Shown: piece by piece, positions 1-6,122 of the stretch
Position numbering within the stretch: the stretch's first letter is position 1
Layout of the letters: each line of letters opens with the position of its first letter
Assembly (NCBI GenBank): GCA_012267605.1
Contig: JAAXGF010000002.1
Coordinates: forward strand, 1 to 10,145
Origin: Alphaproteobacteria bacterium
Lineage (GTDB): Bacteria > Pseudomonadota > Alphaproteobacteria > JAAXGF01
Reading direction: 5' to 3'
DNA length: 10,145 nt
Made by a program: the position numbers and the translations under genes
The notes under the pieces: generated by a model
The model's input: the letters and a program-made list of their open reading frames with translations, nothing else
Databases searched by the model: none
Told to the model about the DNA's origin: nothing

Positions 1-1172
1 GGCGGGAGTGGGTGCGTCAGCTTGCGCTGCCGTTGGATTGGCAGGACGCGGTTATCCGTGCGGCAATCACCTTGAAACTCTGCAGTTTTGAGGAAACTGG
101 TGCCATCATTGCAGCAATGACAACCTCGATACCCGAGGCCGCGGACAGCGGCCGAAATTGGGATTACCGGTATTGCTGGCTGCGTGACGCATTTTTTGTG
201 GTTCGTGCGCTCAATCGTCTCGGTGCCATTACGGTGATGGAAAATTACTTGCGGTACCTGGCGAATATCACTGCGTCCGCGGTCGACGGCCATTTGCAAC
301 CAGTCTACGGTATTGGCCAGGAATCGCGGTTGCCTGAACGGCAGGTTGATTCCCTTTCGGGTTACCGGGGCATGGGTCCTGTTCGAGTTGGTAACCAGGC
401 ATACGAGCACGACCAGCACGATGTCTACGGCCACGTTGTTCTTGCCGCGACACAGGCGTTTTTCGATGAACGCCTGCTGCGACCGGCCGGAATTGACGCG
501 TATCGGCGTCTCGAATCCGTCGGGGAACGGGCGTTTTCCCTACACGATCAGCCAGACGCCGGAATTTGGGAGTTGCGTACCCGGGCGCGAGTTCATACCT
601 CGTCGAGCTTAATGTGCTGGGCAGCTTGTGACCGTTTGGCCAAGGTTGCCGCCCACTTGGGGCTGACCGGTCGCGTCGCATACTGGCAGGAAAAGGCAAA
701 CCACGTCCGGGGCGTCATTTGGCAGCGTGCTTGGAACGAAAACCATGGCGCCGTGGTCGAAAGTTTCGAGGGGGAGGGATCGGACGCCAGTCTGTTGCTC
801 ATGAACGAGATCGGATTTGTCGAAAAAGACGATCCGAGATTCGTCTCGACCGTTGCGGCCATCGAACGTGATTTGAGACGAGGCAATCATTTATTCAGAT
901 ACGCTGCGGCGGACGATTTCGGGGTTCCCCAAAATGCATTTAACATATGTACTTTCTGGTACATCGAAGCGCTCATTGCCTTGGGTCGCCAAGAGGAAGC
1001 GCGGGGTCTTTTCGAATCTATGCTCGCATGCCGAAATTCTTTGGGCCTATTGTCGGAAGATACGGATCCAAATACCAAAGAACCATGGGGCAATTATCCG
1101 CAAACATACTCACTTGTTGGCCTCATCCATTGCGCCCGGCGGTTAAGCCGTAGCTGGGAAGACGTGTTGTGA
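1..1172 (+). CDS. GH15 family glycoside hydrolase (glucoamylase/trehalase-like), 5'-truncated
   Basis: This is the C-terminal catalytic part of a family 15 glycoside hydrolase, an inverting (alpha/alpha)6-barrel enzyme that releases beta-D-glucose from alpha-glucosides such as malto-oligosaccharides, dextran or trehalose. The frame is open to the left edge (codons from position 3), so the start and the usual N-terminal beta-sandwich domain lie outside. Numbering from the GTG at 12, residues 49-60 carry the GH15 signature NWDYRYCWLRDA, preceded by TTSIPEA. GIWE at 184-187 fits the general-acid region, and LLSED at 346-350 followed by NYPQTYS fits the region of the catalytic base. The gene ends in TGA, 102 bp before a glucokinase gene on the same strand, which fits glucose as the product. 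Substrate cannot be chosen from sequence alone: bacterial GH15 proteins include glucoamylases, glucodextranases and trehalases. The family call is firm. Confidence 0.93.
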   Translation, partial: REWVRQLALPLDWQDAVIRAAITLKLCSFEETGAIIAAMTTSIPEAADSGRNWDYRYCWLRDAFFVVRALNRLGAITVMENYLRYLANITASAVDGHLQPVYGIGQESRLPERQVDSLSGYRGMGPVRVGNQAYEHDQHDVYGHVVLAATQAFFDERLLRPAGIDAYRRLESVGERAFSLHDQPDAGIWELRTRARVHTSSSLMCWAACDRLAKVAAHLGLTGRVAYWQEKANHVRGVIWQRAWNENHGAVVESFEGEGSDASLLLMNEIGFVEKDDPRFVSTVAAIERDLRRGNHLFRYAAADDFGVPQNAFNICTFWYIEALIALGRQEEARGLFESMLACRNSLGLLSEDTDPNTKEPWGNYPQTYSLVGLIHCARRLSRSWEDVL

Positions 1173-1258
1173 ACAGGGCACAGCGAATCCGAATCAGGAA
1201 ATGTTTTCTCCGCCCTGAGCCATACGCGACGGATCACGTTGGCCCCATAAACGCCTCT

Positions 1259-1264
1259 AGGGAG
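1259..1264 (+). promoter_or_regulatory. Shine-Dalgarno sequence of glk
   Basis: AGGGAG lies 10 nt upstream of the GTG at 1275 and supports that start. No in-frame ATG near the N-terminus keeps the nucleotide-binding DIGGT motif at its usual distance from the start. Confidence 0.6.
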
Positions 1265-1274
1265 CGATAATCTG

Positions 1275-2261
1275 GTGGCGGGCCGCCCGCTTCGTCTTGT
1301 CGCGGATATCGGTGGGACAACTGCGCGTTTTGCTCTCTGCGAGCAGAATTCGCGTCCGTCCGAGCCGACCGTCTATCGGTGTGCAGATTATGCTGACATT
1401 GGTAACGCCCTGGGCGAATTTTTGGACCAAAATTCGGATAGACAGCCCTTGGATGAAGGGTTCCTTGCCGTGGCCGCGCCGGTCATGGGCGACAGAGTTG
1501 CTCTAACTAATCATCCTTGGCGGTTTGAAATCGCTGATTTGCAGCGGTCACTGGGATTTGGCCGGTTACAAATCGTCAATGATTTTACGGCGATCGCATT
1601 GTCTTTGCCGCATTTACTTGATGCGGAAGTCCGGCAAATTTGCGACGGAATAGCTGTGCCGGAATCAGCGAGCGCAGTCATCGGTCCGGGCACTGGGCTG
1701 GGTGTATCAGCGCTCGTATCAGGTGGTGGACACTCAATCGCTCTGGTCGGTGAGGGTGGGCATGTCGATTACGCGCCTGTCGATGCGCTCGAACGCGAAA
1801 TATTTCGTTGGTTAAGCATGCGCTTCGATCATGTGTCCTTGGAACGGGTTTTATCGGGCCCTGGGTTGGTTAACCTTTTTCGAGCGATATGTCACGTCGA
1901 GGATATGTCGGAGGTTATGCAAGAAGTGCGCGGTTTGGACCACGTATCCGCTGCAGACGTCGTGCGCCGCGCAAATTCCGGGGATTGCCCGGCCAGCGCC
2001 CGTGCGGTAGCGACGTTTTGCGCGATTCTCGGGAGCGCCGCTGGAAACCTAGCTCTCACCGTGGGTGCCCGTGGCGGTGTCTATATTGCCGGAGGCGTCG
2101 TATCGAAACTAGGCGATGCCTTCTCACCCGCACTGTTTCGCGACCGTTTCATCGCTAAGGGAAGATTTCGTAAGTATCTGGAAGCTATCCCAACCTACAT
2201 CATTACCGAGTCCAATCCGGCGCTCCTGGGCCTCGCTCACCTTTCCGCCGACGCTACGTAA
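1275..2261 (+). CDS. glk: Glucokinase (ATP-dependent, Glk family)
   Basis: Cytoplasmic glucokinase that phosphorylates glucose with ATP to glucose-6-phosphate. The 328-residue length is close to the roughly 320 of the Glk family (ASKHA fold, distinct from ROK kinases). Visible motifs in order: phosphate-1 loop DIGGT at 11-15; VNDF at 101-104, whose Asp is the expected catalytic base; GPGTGLG at 137-143; GEGGH at 159-163 and SLE at 188-190, matching the glucose-binding Glu/His positions of E. coli Glk; and adenosine-side IAGGV at 271-275. The family also has the FRDRFIAKGRF-type segment near 288-298. All key residues are present, so it should be active. It begins with GTG behind AGGGAG. It follows the GH15 gene by 102 bp on the same strand, so co-transcription is possible, and together they would hydrolyse a glucoside and trap the glucose. 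Confidence 0.96.
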   Translation: MAGRPLRLVADIGGTTARFALCEQNSRPSEPTVYRCADYADIGNALGEFLDQNSDRQPLDEGFLAVAAPVMGDRVALTNHPWRFEIADLQRSLGFGRLQIVNDFTAIALSLPHLLDAEVRQICDGIAVPESASAVIGPGTGLGVSALVSGGGHSIALVGEGGHVDYAPVDALEREIFRWLSMRFDHVSLERVLSGPGLVNLFRAICHVEDMSEVMQEVRGLDHVSAADVVRRANSGDCPASARAVATFCAILGSAAGNLALTVGARGGVYIAGGVVSKLGDAFSPALFRDRFIAKGRFRKYLEAIPTYIITESNPALLGLAHLSADAT

Positions 2262-2475
2262 CCGCTTTCACAGGAGGATTGTGGCCGTCGTCACATGAGA
2301 TGGGTTGGAAAACGGATAAGATTGATCGAAACTATGAGAGTGGTGTCCGGTGCGAGGATCTCGCCTCCCACGAGTATAGGGGTGAGCACTCGAAATTATC
2401 TGTCGGAATATCAAACCGCTAGACGTGGGGGACGCGTCTTCACGAGATGAGCCGCAAGGCGGCTGAGGGTGGCCA
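2262..2475 (+). other. Gap with orphan Shine-Dalgarno and small hairpins
   Basis: No convincing gene is visible here. AGGAGG at 2272-2277 is the best ribosome-binding sequence in the neighbourhood, yet the next start (GTG at 2281) gives only five codons before TGA. Other frames give at most about 51 codons (ATG at 2295) or 40 codons (ATG at 2300), neither resembling a known family and neither well spaced from AGGAGG. Small inverted repeats are GCGAG/CTCGC at 2352-2364, CGAGT/ACTCG at 2371-2392, and AGCCGC/GCGGCT at 2450-2464. None is followed by a T run. The last directly abuts the Shine-Dalgarno sequence of the next gene. The promoter of the MBL gene is probably here, but I cannot place it. 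Confidence 0.4.
2465..2469 (+). promoter_or_regulatory. Shine-Dalgarno sequence of the MBL-fold gene, abutting a hairpin
   Basis: GAGGG lies 6 nt upstream of the ATG at 2476 and fixes that start. The hairpin AGCCGC-AAG-GCGGCT (2450-2464) ends at the base just before it, so the folded leader could affect ribosome access. Any such effect is inference. Confidence 0.55.
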
Positions 2476-3363
2476 ATGAGCTTCAAGTTAAAATTTTGGG
2501 GTGTCAGGGGAAGTATTGCGTGTGCTTCGCCGAACCACGTGGCGTTCGGCGGCAACACCAGTTGCATCGAAATTTCTGCTGGTGGCGACAAGTTGATACT
2601 TGATGCCGGTACTGGGATTAGGAACCTGGGTCACTGGTTGTTGAAAAAGGATGTGAAGCGCGCCAACATCTTGATGTCCCATACCCATTGGGACCATATC
2701 AACGGCTTTCCGTTTTTCGCCCCCGCATTCAGGAAAGATCGATCATTTCACATCATGGCCGGTCATCTGATCGACGATGGCGGTATCCGTAATATTCTAG
2801 CGGGTCAGATGGCGAATCCCACATTCCCAGTCCCACTTGAGGCGATGCAAGCAAATATGACCTTCGAGGACTTTAGAGCCGGAGATTCGTTCGGTCTCGG
2901 AAAGAATGGACGGATCAAGGTGAGGACTGCACCGTTGAATCATCCCAATGGCGCTACTGGGTATCGCATTGAGTACGCTGGCAAGTCGGTGTGCTATGTG
3001 ACCGATACGGAACACGTCATCGGCCAACCTGATCAAAACATCCTCGGCCTCATTGAGGGCGCCGATCTGGTAATTTACGATTCAACGTATACCGAGGAGT
3101 TTCTCGGTCGCATTGGCTGGGGCCATTCGACTTGGCAGGAGGGTATCCGACTCGCACGTGCTGCCGAGGTAAAGAGACTTGCGATCTTCCACCATGATCC
3201 CGACCATGAAGACGTTCTTATGGAGGAAATTGAGAAGCGAGCTAAGGACGTTTGGCCGGGCGCGTTCGCCGCGCGCGAGAGTGCCCGCATCAGTCTTTCG
3301 GACACAGGCAATAAGAATCCGTCGATTCACGTAGGAAAATCGTTGAAGGCGAGCGCTGCCTAG
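2476..3363 (+). CDS. MBL-fold metallo-hydrolase (phosphodiesterase-like)
   Basis: A 295-residue cytoplasmic metallo-beta-lactamase-fold hydrolase of the Lactamase_B_2 kind; no signal peptide or membrane segment is visible. It opens with KFWGVRGSI and FGGNTSC, then LDAGTGIR at 42-49, typical of this subgroup. The dinuclear metal site is complete: HTHWDH at 69-74 (His69, His71, Asp73, His74), LNHP with His156, VTDTEH with Asp177, and IFHHDPDH with a metal-ligand His at 239/240. WGHST at 215-219 is another conserved element. Relatives include phosphodiesterase-like enzymes and class II cyclic-nucleotide phosphodiesterase-like proteins, but most are uncharacterised, so the substrate is unknown. 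The gene converges on a cyclic-nucleotide-binding regulator gene whose stop is about 20 bp away. A link through a nucleotide second messenger is speculative. The family call is secure. Confidence 0.9.
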   Translation: MSFKLKFWGVRGSIACASPNHVAFGGNTSCIEISAGGDKLILDAGTGIRNLGHWLLKKDVKRANILMSHTHWDHINGFPFFAPAFRKDRSFHIMAGHLIDDGGIRNILAGQMANPTFPVPLEAMQANMTFEDFRAGDSFGLGKNGRIKVRTAPLNHPNGATGYRIEYAGKSVCYVTDTEHVIGQPDQNILGLIEGADLVIYDSTYTEEFLGRIGWGHSTWQEGIRLARAAEVKRLAIFHHDPDHEDVLMEEIEKRAKDVWPGAFAARESARISLSDTGNKNPSIHVGKSLKASAA

Positions 3364-3368
3364 CAGCG
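3354..3368. terminator. Hairpin between convergent genes
   Basis: CGCTGC-CTA-GCAGCG is a perfect 6-bp stem with a 3-nt loop over the TAG stop of the MBL gene. It reads the same way on the other strand, just past the stop of the Crp/Fnr gene. There is no adjacent T run on either strand (the nearest, on +, starts near 3391), so it is at best a weak bidirectional terminator or an mRNA 3'-end stabiliser. Confidence 0.35.
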
Positions 3369-3382
3369 TGGATCATGTGAAT

Positions 3383-4102
3383 TCAGCGGACTTTTTCCTC
3401 CCCCCAATCGGGGTCGAATACTGCGGCCAGCTGTTCTAGTCGATTTCTATCCCTTATGTAGAGGGTCTTGTGTTTGCGCTCGATAACGTTATCGCCCGCA
3501 AGTTGTCCCATAGCCCGGGCAACTGTCTCGCGCGAGGTGCTTGCTCGTCCGGCAATCGTCGCTTGCGTTGGAATGGGCCAAATAACCCAGTTTGTGGATG
3601 TCGCCGCGTCGAGCAGCGCCAAGCGTAAGAGTTCTAAATACACGCGTTGTACGGCGCCCAACGTACTGAGATCCATGATGCGATCGTCGCAACGGCGAAT
3701 AATTCGGGCCATGCGTTCAATAATTCGCTTGGCGATCATTGCTTCTTCCGAAAGTAATTGGTTGAAACAAGCCGGTTCCATGGCGGCCAACAGACTTTTA
3801 TCCAAGGCCATAACCGTCGCAGAACGTGGCGCGCCATCGATCGCCGCAAGTTCACCGAAGTAGCCGCCGGCACGTATACGGGCAAACGCTATCTCCCGGC
3901 CCGAGTACGAATAATTTAAAATTTGCACGGCGCCGCCGACAACAAAAAACACGTCGCGATCGTCGCTAAATCGATCGATTATTTTTTCGTTTGGCTGATA
4001 TTCGCGCCAACGGCATTGACCTTCGAGTTTACGAAGGGCTTCCGCCGGCAAATCGTCAAGAAGGCGAATATCGTCAAGACTTCTTTCGCCCGAATTCGCC
4101 AC
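3383..4102 (-). CDS. Crp/Fnr-family transcriptional regulator with cyclic-nucleotide-binding domain
   Basis: A 239-residue DNA-binding regulator. Residues about 15-125 form the cNMP-binding beta-roll. FGELAAIDGAPRSATV at 82-97 matches the phosphate-binding cassette, with Glu84 and Arg93 as the expected ribose and phosphate contacts; its spacing resembles the PKA-type cassette, so binding of cAMP or cGMP is plausible but unproven. A long dimerisation helix follows (about 120-150). An HTH_Crp domain covers about 175-217, with TQATIAGRASTSRETVARAMGQL at 179-201 as helix-turn-helix. The cysteines (30, 112, 138) are not arranged as in Fnr, so an iron-sulfur oxygen sensor is unlikely. It starts at GTG, supported by GGGGAGGG 8 nt upstream. 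Candidate promoter, operator-like inverted repeat and DnaA box lie just upstream. Its targets are unknown; it converges on the MBL-fold gene. Confidence 0.92.
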   Translation of the reverse strand: MANSGERSLDDIRLLDDLPAEALRKLEGQCRWREYQPNEKIIDRFSDDRDVFFVVGGAVQILNYSYSGREIAFARIRAGGYFGELAAIDGAPRSATVMALDKSLLAAMEPACFNQLLSEEAMIAKRIIERMARIIRRCDDRIMDLSTLGAVQRVYLELLRLALLDAATSTNWVIWPIPTQATIAGRASTSRETVARAMGQLAGDNVIERKHKTLYIRDRNRLEQLAAVFDPDWGEEKVR

Positions 4103-4110
4103 AATTATTT

Positions 4111-4118
4111 CCCTCCCC
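4111..4118 (-). promoter_or_regulatory. Shine-Dalgarno sequence of the Crp/Fnr gene
   Basis: On the minus strand GGGGAGGG stands 8 nt before the GTG at 4102-4100. This strong, well-spaced site decides for the GTG start. Confidence 0.65.
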
Positions 4119-4125
4119 TTGCTAG

Positions 4126-4159
4126 GCTGTTCTCATTTGAGATTTCGAACAGCATAGCA
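4126..4159 (-). promoter_or_regulatory. Candidate extended -10 promoter with overlapping inverted repeat (Crp/Fnr gene)
   Basis: On the minus strand TGC-TATGCT (4159-4151) is an extended -10 element; no good -35 is seen, as is common with extended -10 promoters. Transcription would start near 4144. A perfect 7-bp inverted repeat, GCTGTTC (4126-4132) and GAACAGC (4147-4153), overlaps the -10 and the probable start. Inside it TCTCA-TT-TGAGA (4131-4142) forms a second, shorter dyad. This position suits an autoregulatory operator or a 5'-leader hairpin. It does not match the classic Crp (TGTGA-N6-TCACA) or Fnr half sites. Confidence 0.45.
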
Positions 4160-4184
4160 CGATTTCGCGATCGGTTACTCGCCT

Positions 4185-4193
4185 TGTGGATAA
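4185..4193 (-). promoter_or_regulatory. Perfect DnaA-box 9-mer
   Basis: The minus strand reads TTATCCACA, the consensus high-affinity DnaA box. It sits about 45 bp upstream of the inferred start of the Crp/Fnr gene. I noticed no second box nearby, so this is not an origin. It may be a DnaA-regulated promoter site or chance: about 0.08 such 9-mers are expected in a random 10-kb two-strand window. Confidence 0.4.
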
Positions 4194-4313
4194 CAGGGCT
4201 GGGAGGGCAATGAGTTGAAATTTCGCAATTACCTGGCTCCTAGCTCGGTACCCACGGTTCGATGACACGTGTGTCGAGGCTGCTCCCCTATTTTTCGGCC
4301 CTTACCGCCAATA

Positions 4314-6122
4314 TTATTCCTCTGGTTGCTGCCGCACATATTTCTTGAGGTCATGTGCGACGCGGGAAAACACGTTCGGCCAATCGCCGCGGTGAGATTG
4401 CCGGAACAGGCGCATCGTCGGATACCAGGGGCTGTCGTCGCGGTCGAGCATCCAGCGGAAGTCGGGGGCGAAAGGCAATAAAAGCCATACCGGCCGGCCA
4501 AGAGCACCCGCTAGGTGTGCTACGGCGGTATCGACACTAATCACCAAGTCCAACTGCTCAACTATTTCCGCGGTGTCCGCGAAATCCTCAATCCGAGCGG
4601 AAAGATCGGATAACGGCCACGAAACCTTCCCAGAATCCGCGCTGCGCGGTCCAGTTTGAAGGCTGAATAGACCCACGCCATCGATGTTTGATAGCGGTTT
4701 GAAGTGCGCCAACGCGCACGAGCGGTTGCGGTCGTCCCGGTGGGTAGGCCGGCCAGCCCAGACAATCCCAACTCTAATCCGTGGCCGCCCTTTCCAGGGC
4801 TGACTCACAAGTGTCGACAGATCTATGTTCAGCCGGGTTGAAGAAGGAGGCTTGAGATAAGGCACCGTGTTGGGGATGGTTTGTGTCGTAGTTTGGAGAA
4901 TCGCCGGTAGGCTCATCAATGGCGCGTGGTAATCGAACGGCGGTAGGGATTCTGCGGAGGGGATCGCCTTGTCAACGTCCCGATCCTCAGAAAACAGCCG
5001 GACCAATGGTGGGGGACACTCGATCAGAACACGCGCACCACGTTCGGCGGCGTGGCTGGCGTAACGCACGAACTGGATGGCATCGCCTAATCCTTGTTCG
5101 CAGTGCAAGAGAATAGTCTTTCCAGGCGCCTCTCCGCCGTTCCAAGGCGGTTGATGATAGCTCTTTGGCTGTTTGCTTTTTCGCCGCCACCGCCACTCGT
5201 ATTCACGCCAACCGTTTTTAAAATCTCCCTGGATGAGCAGAAGCAGGGACCGATTCCAGCGGACTTCAGCGTTTTCCGGTTCGATTGAGAGCGATTTGTC
5301 GAAGGCTTTGCCGGCGGAATCGTATTGGCCAAGATGGTAATGGGCATTCCCCATGTTGTTGTATGCGTCCGCCATATTGGACTGGCTAGCAATAGCTGCG
5401 TGGAAGTGGGGCAGGGCGGCTTCGGGCTCGCCGCATTCTGTCAAGGAGACACCCAAATTGTTTTGCGCGCTTGCGAAGGACGGGCGTGCTTCGACCGCTC
5501 GACGGTAGTGGTTTATGGCTCCATCAATGTCGCCACGTGCCTTGAGGCCAATCGCCAAATTGAAATGGGGATCCGGGGCGAGCGGTCGCACGGCGAGCGC
5601 GGTACGAAACGCATTCATTGCCGCTTCCTCCTGGCCAAGATCGCGTAATACGAGACCGAGGTTGTTGTGGGCGGCTGCATTTTCCGAATCACGATCAATC
5701 GCGGCCCGGTACTGAGTAATCGCCTCCTCCTTGTTCCCTCGATCCCTCAGGACGTTGCCAAGGTTGTAGTACGCAGCTGCCAGCGACGGGGCCAGGGCAA
5801 TAGCTTGACGGTAATGCTCCTCTGCGGCCGGCAAATCCCCTGCCGCGCGGCGGGCGGCGCCAGCGTCGTTTCGAAAATCTGCAGCCGACGGCCGCGCAAC
5901 TACGGCACCTTCGAGGTATGCTACCGCATGATCTTTAGCTCCCTTGCGGAATGCTATGATCCCCAGGAATCGTAAAGCATCGGCTTGCTCAGGATCTTGG
6001 CGCAAAATCTCGCGGCAGATTCGCGACGCCTCCTCCACCTTTCCGCACTTCATTGATTCGTGCAGGCGCGTCACCGAACGATCTATGCTGGTTTGGTTCA
6101 GCCACTCGCTATCGACCGTCAT
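4314..6122 (-). CDS. TPR protein with C-terminal GT9/GT41-like glycosyltransferase domain (downstream paralogue)
   Basis: A 602-residue, probably cytoplasmic protein. Residues about 13-310 are tetratricopeptide repeats in near-perfect 34-residue register (81-114, 115-148, 149-182, 183-216, 217-250, 251-284), with LGNVL- and NNLG-type helix A motifs. After a linker around GWREYEWRWRR, residues about 335-600 form a GT-B-like domain: LLHCEQGLGDAIQFVRY at 338-354, VGIVWAGRPTHRDDRNRS at 451-468, FADTAEIVEQLDLVISVDTAVAHLAG centred on 514-539, then PWYPTMRLFRQ at 565-575. These resemble heptosyltransferases and the bacterial TPR-glycosyltransferases related to O-GlcNAc transferase, which glycosylate proteins or build surface glycans; donor and acceptor are unknown here. 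Its ATG overlaps the stop of the upstream paralogue (ATGA) with no evident Shine-Dalgarno sequence, implying translation by coupling. No clear intrinsic terminator follows; 4264-4275 holds a short GACAC/GTGTC hairpin without a T run. Confidence 0.88.
   Translation of the reverse strand: MTVDSEWLNQTSIDRSVTRLHESMKCGKVEEASRICREILRQDPEQADALRFLGIIAFRKGAKDHAVAYLEGAVVARPSAADFRNDAGAARRAAGDLPAAEEHYRQAIALAPSLAAAYYNLGNVLRDRGNKEEAITQYRAAIDRDSENAAAHNNLGLVLRDLGQEEAAMNAFRTALAVRPLAPDPHFNLAIGLKARGDIDGAINHYRRAVEARPSFASAQNNLGVSLTECGEPEAALPHFHAAIASQSNMADAYNNMGNAHYHLGQYDSAGKAFDKSLSIEPENAEVRWNRSLLLLIQGDFKNGWREYEWRWRRKSKQPKSYHQPPWNGGEAPGKTILLHCEQGLGDAIQFVRYASHAAERGARVLIECPPPLVRLFSEDRDVDKAIPSAESLPPFDYHAPLMSLPAILQTTTQTIPNTVPYLKPPSSTRLNIDLSTLVSQPWKGRPRIRVGIVWAGRPTHRDDRNRSCALAHFKPLSNIDGVGLFSLQTGPRSADSGKVSWPLSDLSARIEDFADTAEIVEQLDLVISVDTAVAHLAGALGRPVWLLLPFAPDFRWMLDRDDSPWYPTMRLFRQSHRGDWPNVFSRVAHDLKKYVRQQPEE

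Noticed and set aside
1174..1217. CAGGGC/GCCCTG inverted repeat after the GH15 gene as a terminator
   Set aside because: The loop is over 30 nt and there is no T run, so it is not a credible intrinsic terminator.
1239..1271. TTGGCC and GATAAT as a promoter before glk
   Set aside because: The 21-bp spacer is too long, and the second hexamer lies only a few bases from the start codon, next to the Shine-Dalgarno sequence.
4185..4193. Replication origin suggested by the DnaA box
   Set aside because: I noticed only one consensus box, with no AT-rich unwinding region and none of the usual origin-linked genes.
4264..4275. GACAC/GTGTC hairpin downstream of the TPR operon as an intrinsic terminator
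   Set aside because: The stem is 5 bp with a 2-nt centre and no T run on the minus strand; recorded only in the gene entry.
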